Positions 13,549 through 14,734 of a stretch of 14,734 nucleotides of DNA are shown here, one piece after another. The position numbers and the translations under genes are program-made. This stretch comes from Pseudomonadota bacterium. Lineage in GTDB: Bacteria; Pseudomonadota; Gammaproteobacteria; JAKAQQ01. Each line of letters starts with the position of its first letter. The first letter of the stretch is position 1. The DNA lies in assembly GCA_021852325.1 (NCBI GenBank), contig JAJZNM010000151.1, positions 1 through 14,734 of the forward strand. The letters are read 5' to 3'. Under the pieces are notes generated by a model. It was not told the origin of the DNA, searched no databases, and saw nothing but the letters and a program-made list of their open reading frames with translations.

Positions 13549-14235
13549 GTGGAGGGGGGTAAGAGCCAGCGCCTGCGCAGAGGCCGGTTCAGGATCCGGG
13601 CACGATTCAAGACAGTGCCTGAAAGTACTGGGCAATCGGTTTCGCGGCGCCGGAGGGTCTGGGGTTTCGTGCCGGTTCGTGTCACGGGGCAGGTTCCCCC
13701 GTGTGGCCCAGTCCTGCTTACGGCCGATCACCGGAGTTTGTGCGATGGCCCCCTGCTCGCGGTTTGGCTCGACCGGCCCGCTCTTTTTGCGGTGCACAGG
13801 GATTACGGACGGCATTGGTTCTGGGCACTCGCGATCCAGTTCTGGTGCCGACTTTGGGGGCACCGGTTCGTCGTGGTTTCGGAAAGATCGCCTTTCGGAT
13901 TGCGAGCTTTTTTTCAGGCATCCGGGGACAGCCTGGTCTGTCTCTTCCCGGAAGGACGGATTGCTCGTGGAGGTATCCCTGTTCCCTGGAAAGCAGGCGT
14001 GTTCACTTTGTTGAGGAACCGACCGGATTTCAGGCATTACCACCTTAAGGTCGAGAGACGGTCCCCGGTGGGGAGGTTCCCCTTCCGGCGGGGCGGCTTC
14101 GACTGGACAATCCGCGCGGTGCCGGTTCTGTCCCAGATTCAACCGCCCTTGAGAACCGCAGTATTCCAGGGCAGCGGCAGTGGTTTCGTGCCCAGTGCAT
14201 CCGGAGAGAAGGCATCCACGGAGATGATCTCATAG
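13549..14235 (+). CDS. PlsC-like 1-acylglycerol-phosphate acyltransferase family protein
   Basis: Predicted membrane-associated glycerolipid acyltransferase. In the 228-residue reading, PCGPVLLTADHRSLCDGPLLA at 51-71 contains the catalytic H-x4-D motif (His61, Asp66). ALFAVHRDYGRHWF follows as motif II-like sequence, and LVCLFPEGRIARGG at 129-142 holds the FPEG motif of block III. These are the acyltransferase hallmarks, closest in feel to the Aas/PlsC group. There is no obvious transmembrane helix. The start is uncertain: GTG at 13549 gives an arginine-rich extension without a good ribosome site. GTG at 13669 (residue 41) has GGAGG and GGGG upstream and begins right at the domain. The last 97 bases overlap the convergent fadE gene, so the C-terminal 32 residues may not be functional. 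Neighbours suggest lipid metabolism. Confidence 0.75.
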   Translation: MEGGKSQRLRRGRFRIRARFKTVPESTGQSVSRRRRVWGFVPVRVTGQVPPCGPVLLTADHRSLCDGPLLAVWLDRPALFAVHRDYGRHWFWALAIQFWCRLWGHRFVVVSERSPFGLRAFFQASGDSLVCLFPEGRIARGGIPVPWKAGVFTLLRNRPDFRHYHLKVERRSPVGRFPFRRGGFDWTIRAVPVLSQIQPPLRTAVFQGSGSGFVPSASGEKASTEMIS

Positions 14236-14734
14236 ACGAGGCGGTAAAAGCGTTCCAGCGTGGCGCATTCTCCGTCGGTCAGGATCCCCTGCGCTTTCGA
14301 CCAGTGTGCCCGGTCGAGGTCGGTGAGGATCCGGTCCGGGACTTTCATGTGGCTGTCTCGGATCTTGTGTTCAAGCGCTTCGACAACGGGGGCGAGGACC
14401 AGGGCTTCTTCCAACTGCGCAATGGGCTGTGCCGCCGGGCCATTTTGACTCACGCCTGAGGTGAGGCGGGCGCGGGTTTCATTGGGGGAGGTCAATCGTT
14501 CGGCGACCAGACGACTCAGGCGGTCAGAGGGTGCCGAATAGGCCCGACCGGTCGGAAAGATCACCGCCCTCAGGAAGACAGCCAATCCCCGTTTCGGAAA
14601 GTTTCTCAGGAAATCGTGTGCCTGCTCCTGGAATTGATAGATCAGGCGACGACAGGCCCATTCGACAAGCGGCAGGTCCGCAGCCGGGCGCCCATCATCC
14701 TCGAACCGTTTCAGGACGGCCGAAGCGATATACA
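14139..14734 (-). CDS. fadE: FadE-type acyl-CoA dehydrogenase, C-terminal part only
   Basis: Gene cut by the right edge; 197 C-terminal residues are visible. YIASAVLKRFEDDGRPAADLPLVEWACRRLIYQFQEQ opens the visible part (given here in continuous family order), then FLRNFPKRGLAVFLRAVIFPTGR, PSDRLSRLVAERLTSPNETRARLT and AQLEEALVLAPVVEALEHKIRD. This is the C-terminal domain specific to FadE-type long-chain acyl-CoA dehydrogenases (the DUF1974 region of E. coli FadE), which perform the first step of fatty-acid beta-oxidation. The catalytic dehydrogenase core lies outside the window. The frame continues through the window edge, so the TTG at 14585 is not the true start. The stop lies inside the 3' end of the convergent acyltransferase gene. 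Confidence 0.88.
   Translation of the reverse strand, partial: YIASAVLKRFEDDGRPAADLPLVEWACRRLIYQFQEQAHDFLRNFPKRGLAVFLRAVIFPTGRAYSAPSDRLSRLVAERLTSPNETRARLTSGVSQNGPAAQPIAQLEEALVLAPVVEALEHKIRDSHMKVPDRILTDLDRAHWSKAQGILTDGECATLERFYRLVYEIISVDAFSPDALGTKPLPLPWNTAVLKGG

Noticed and set aside
13487..14014. Plus-strand frame starting with a hydrophobic stretch, overlapping the acyltransferase in another frame
   Set aside because: Considered as a frameshifted N-terminus of the acyltransferase, but the rest has no acyltransferase motif and no evidence of a shift was found.
13390..14142. Minus-strand frame of 250 codons between fadE and the DUF4136 gene
   Set aside because: It is antisense to the acyltransferase, whose HX4D and FPEG motifs are clear; the minus-strand product is proline-rich and featureless.
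1..14734. CRISPR array, tRNA or rRNA genes, insertion sequences
   Set aside because: No regularly spaced repeats, cloverleaf-like segments, rRNA signatures or transposase motifs were seen on either strand.

Overview
The window is chromosomal DNA with a GC content of roughly 60 percent by eye. It looks like a gammaproteobacterium in the broad sense, including acidithiobacillus-like lineages. The basis is the mix of genes: pilT-pilU retraction ATPases divergent from proC-yggT, a proteobacterial tatABC set, ExeA/GspA-GspB partners of type II secretion, DUF4136 lipoprotein, and a FadE-type acyl-CoA dehydrogenase. I cannot name a genus. I saw no tRNA, rRNA, CRISPR array, transposase or phage gene. 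The window is cut at both ends: a PilU-like gene is truncated on the left and fadE on the right.

Layout. Positions 1-2495 (minus strand) hold three consecutive type IV pilus retraction ATPase genes, in transcription order pilT, pilU and a second pilU-like gene. A short divergent gap follows, then proC and yggT (plus, overlapping by 4 bases) and a small HU-type DNA-binding protein gene. A convergent alpha/beta hydrolase gene (4531-5229, minus) comes next. A 380-base intergenic region carries an AT-rich promoter/operator island and leads into dtd-tatA-tatB-tatC-DUF2007 (5610-7691, plus), with ATGA overlaps at tatB/tatC and tatC/DUF2007.

From 7684 to 10746 (minus) there is a tight two-gene unit. 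It encodes an exported M14-carboxypeptidase-like protein that seems to lack its metal ligands, then a cytoplasmic REC-REC-GGDEF-like response regulator whose first receiver and GGDEF domain are degenerate. From 10984 to 13237 (minus) lie a DUF4136 lipoprotein, a short GspA/ExeA-type ATPase and GspB. The right end has a PlsC-like acyltransferase gene (plus) whose 3' end overlaps the convergent 3' end of fadE by 97 bases.

How the genes relate. Much of the window concerns the cell envelope: pilus retraction, folded-protein export (Tat), assembly of the type II secretion outer-membrane pore (GspAB), a lipoprotein, and lipid acylation and oxidation. The observations most worth following are (a) the paired pseudo-enzyme operon at 7684-10746, which may be a signalling module made of domains that have lost catalysis, and (b) the perfect 18-base palindrome between the -35 and -10 elements ahead of dtd-tatABC, with no cognate regulator gene in view.
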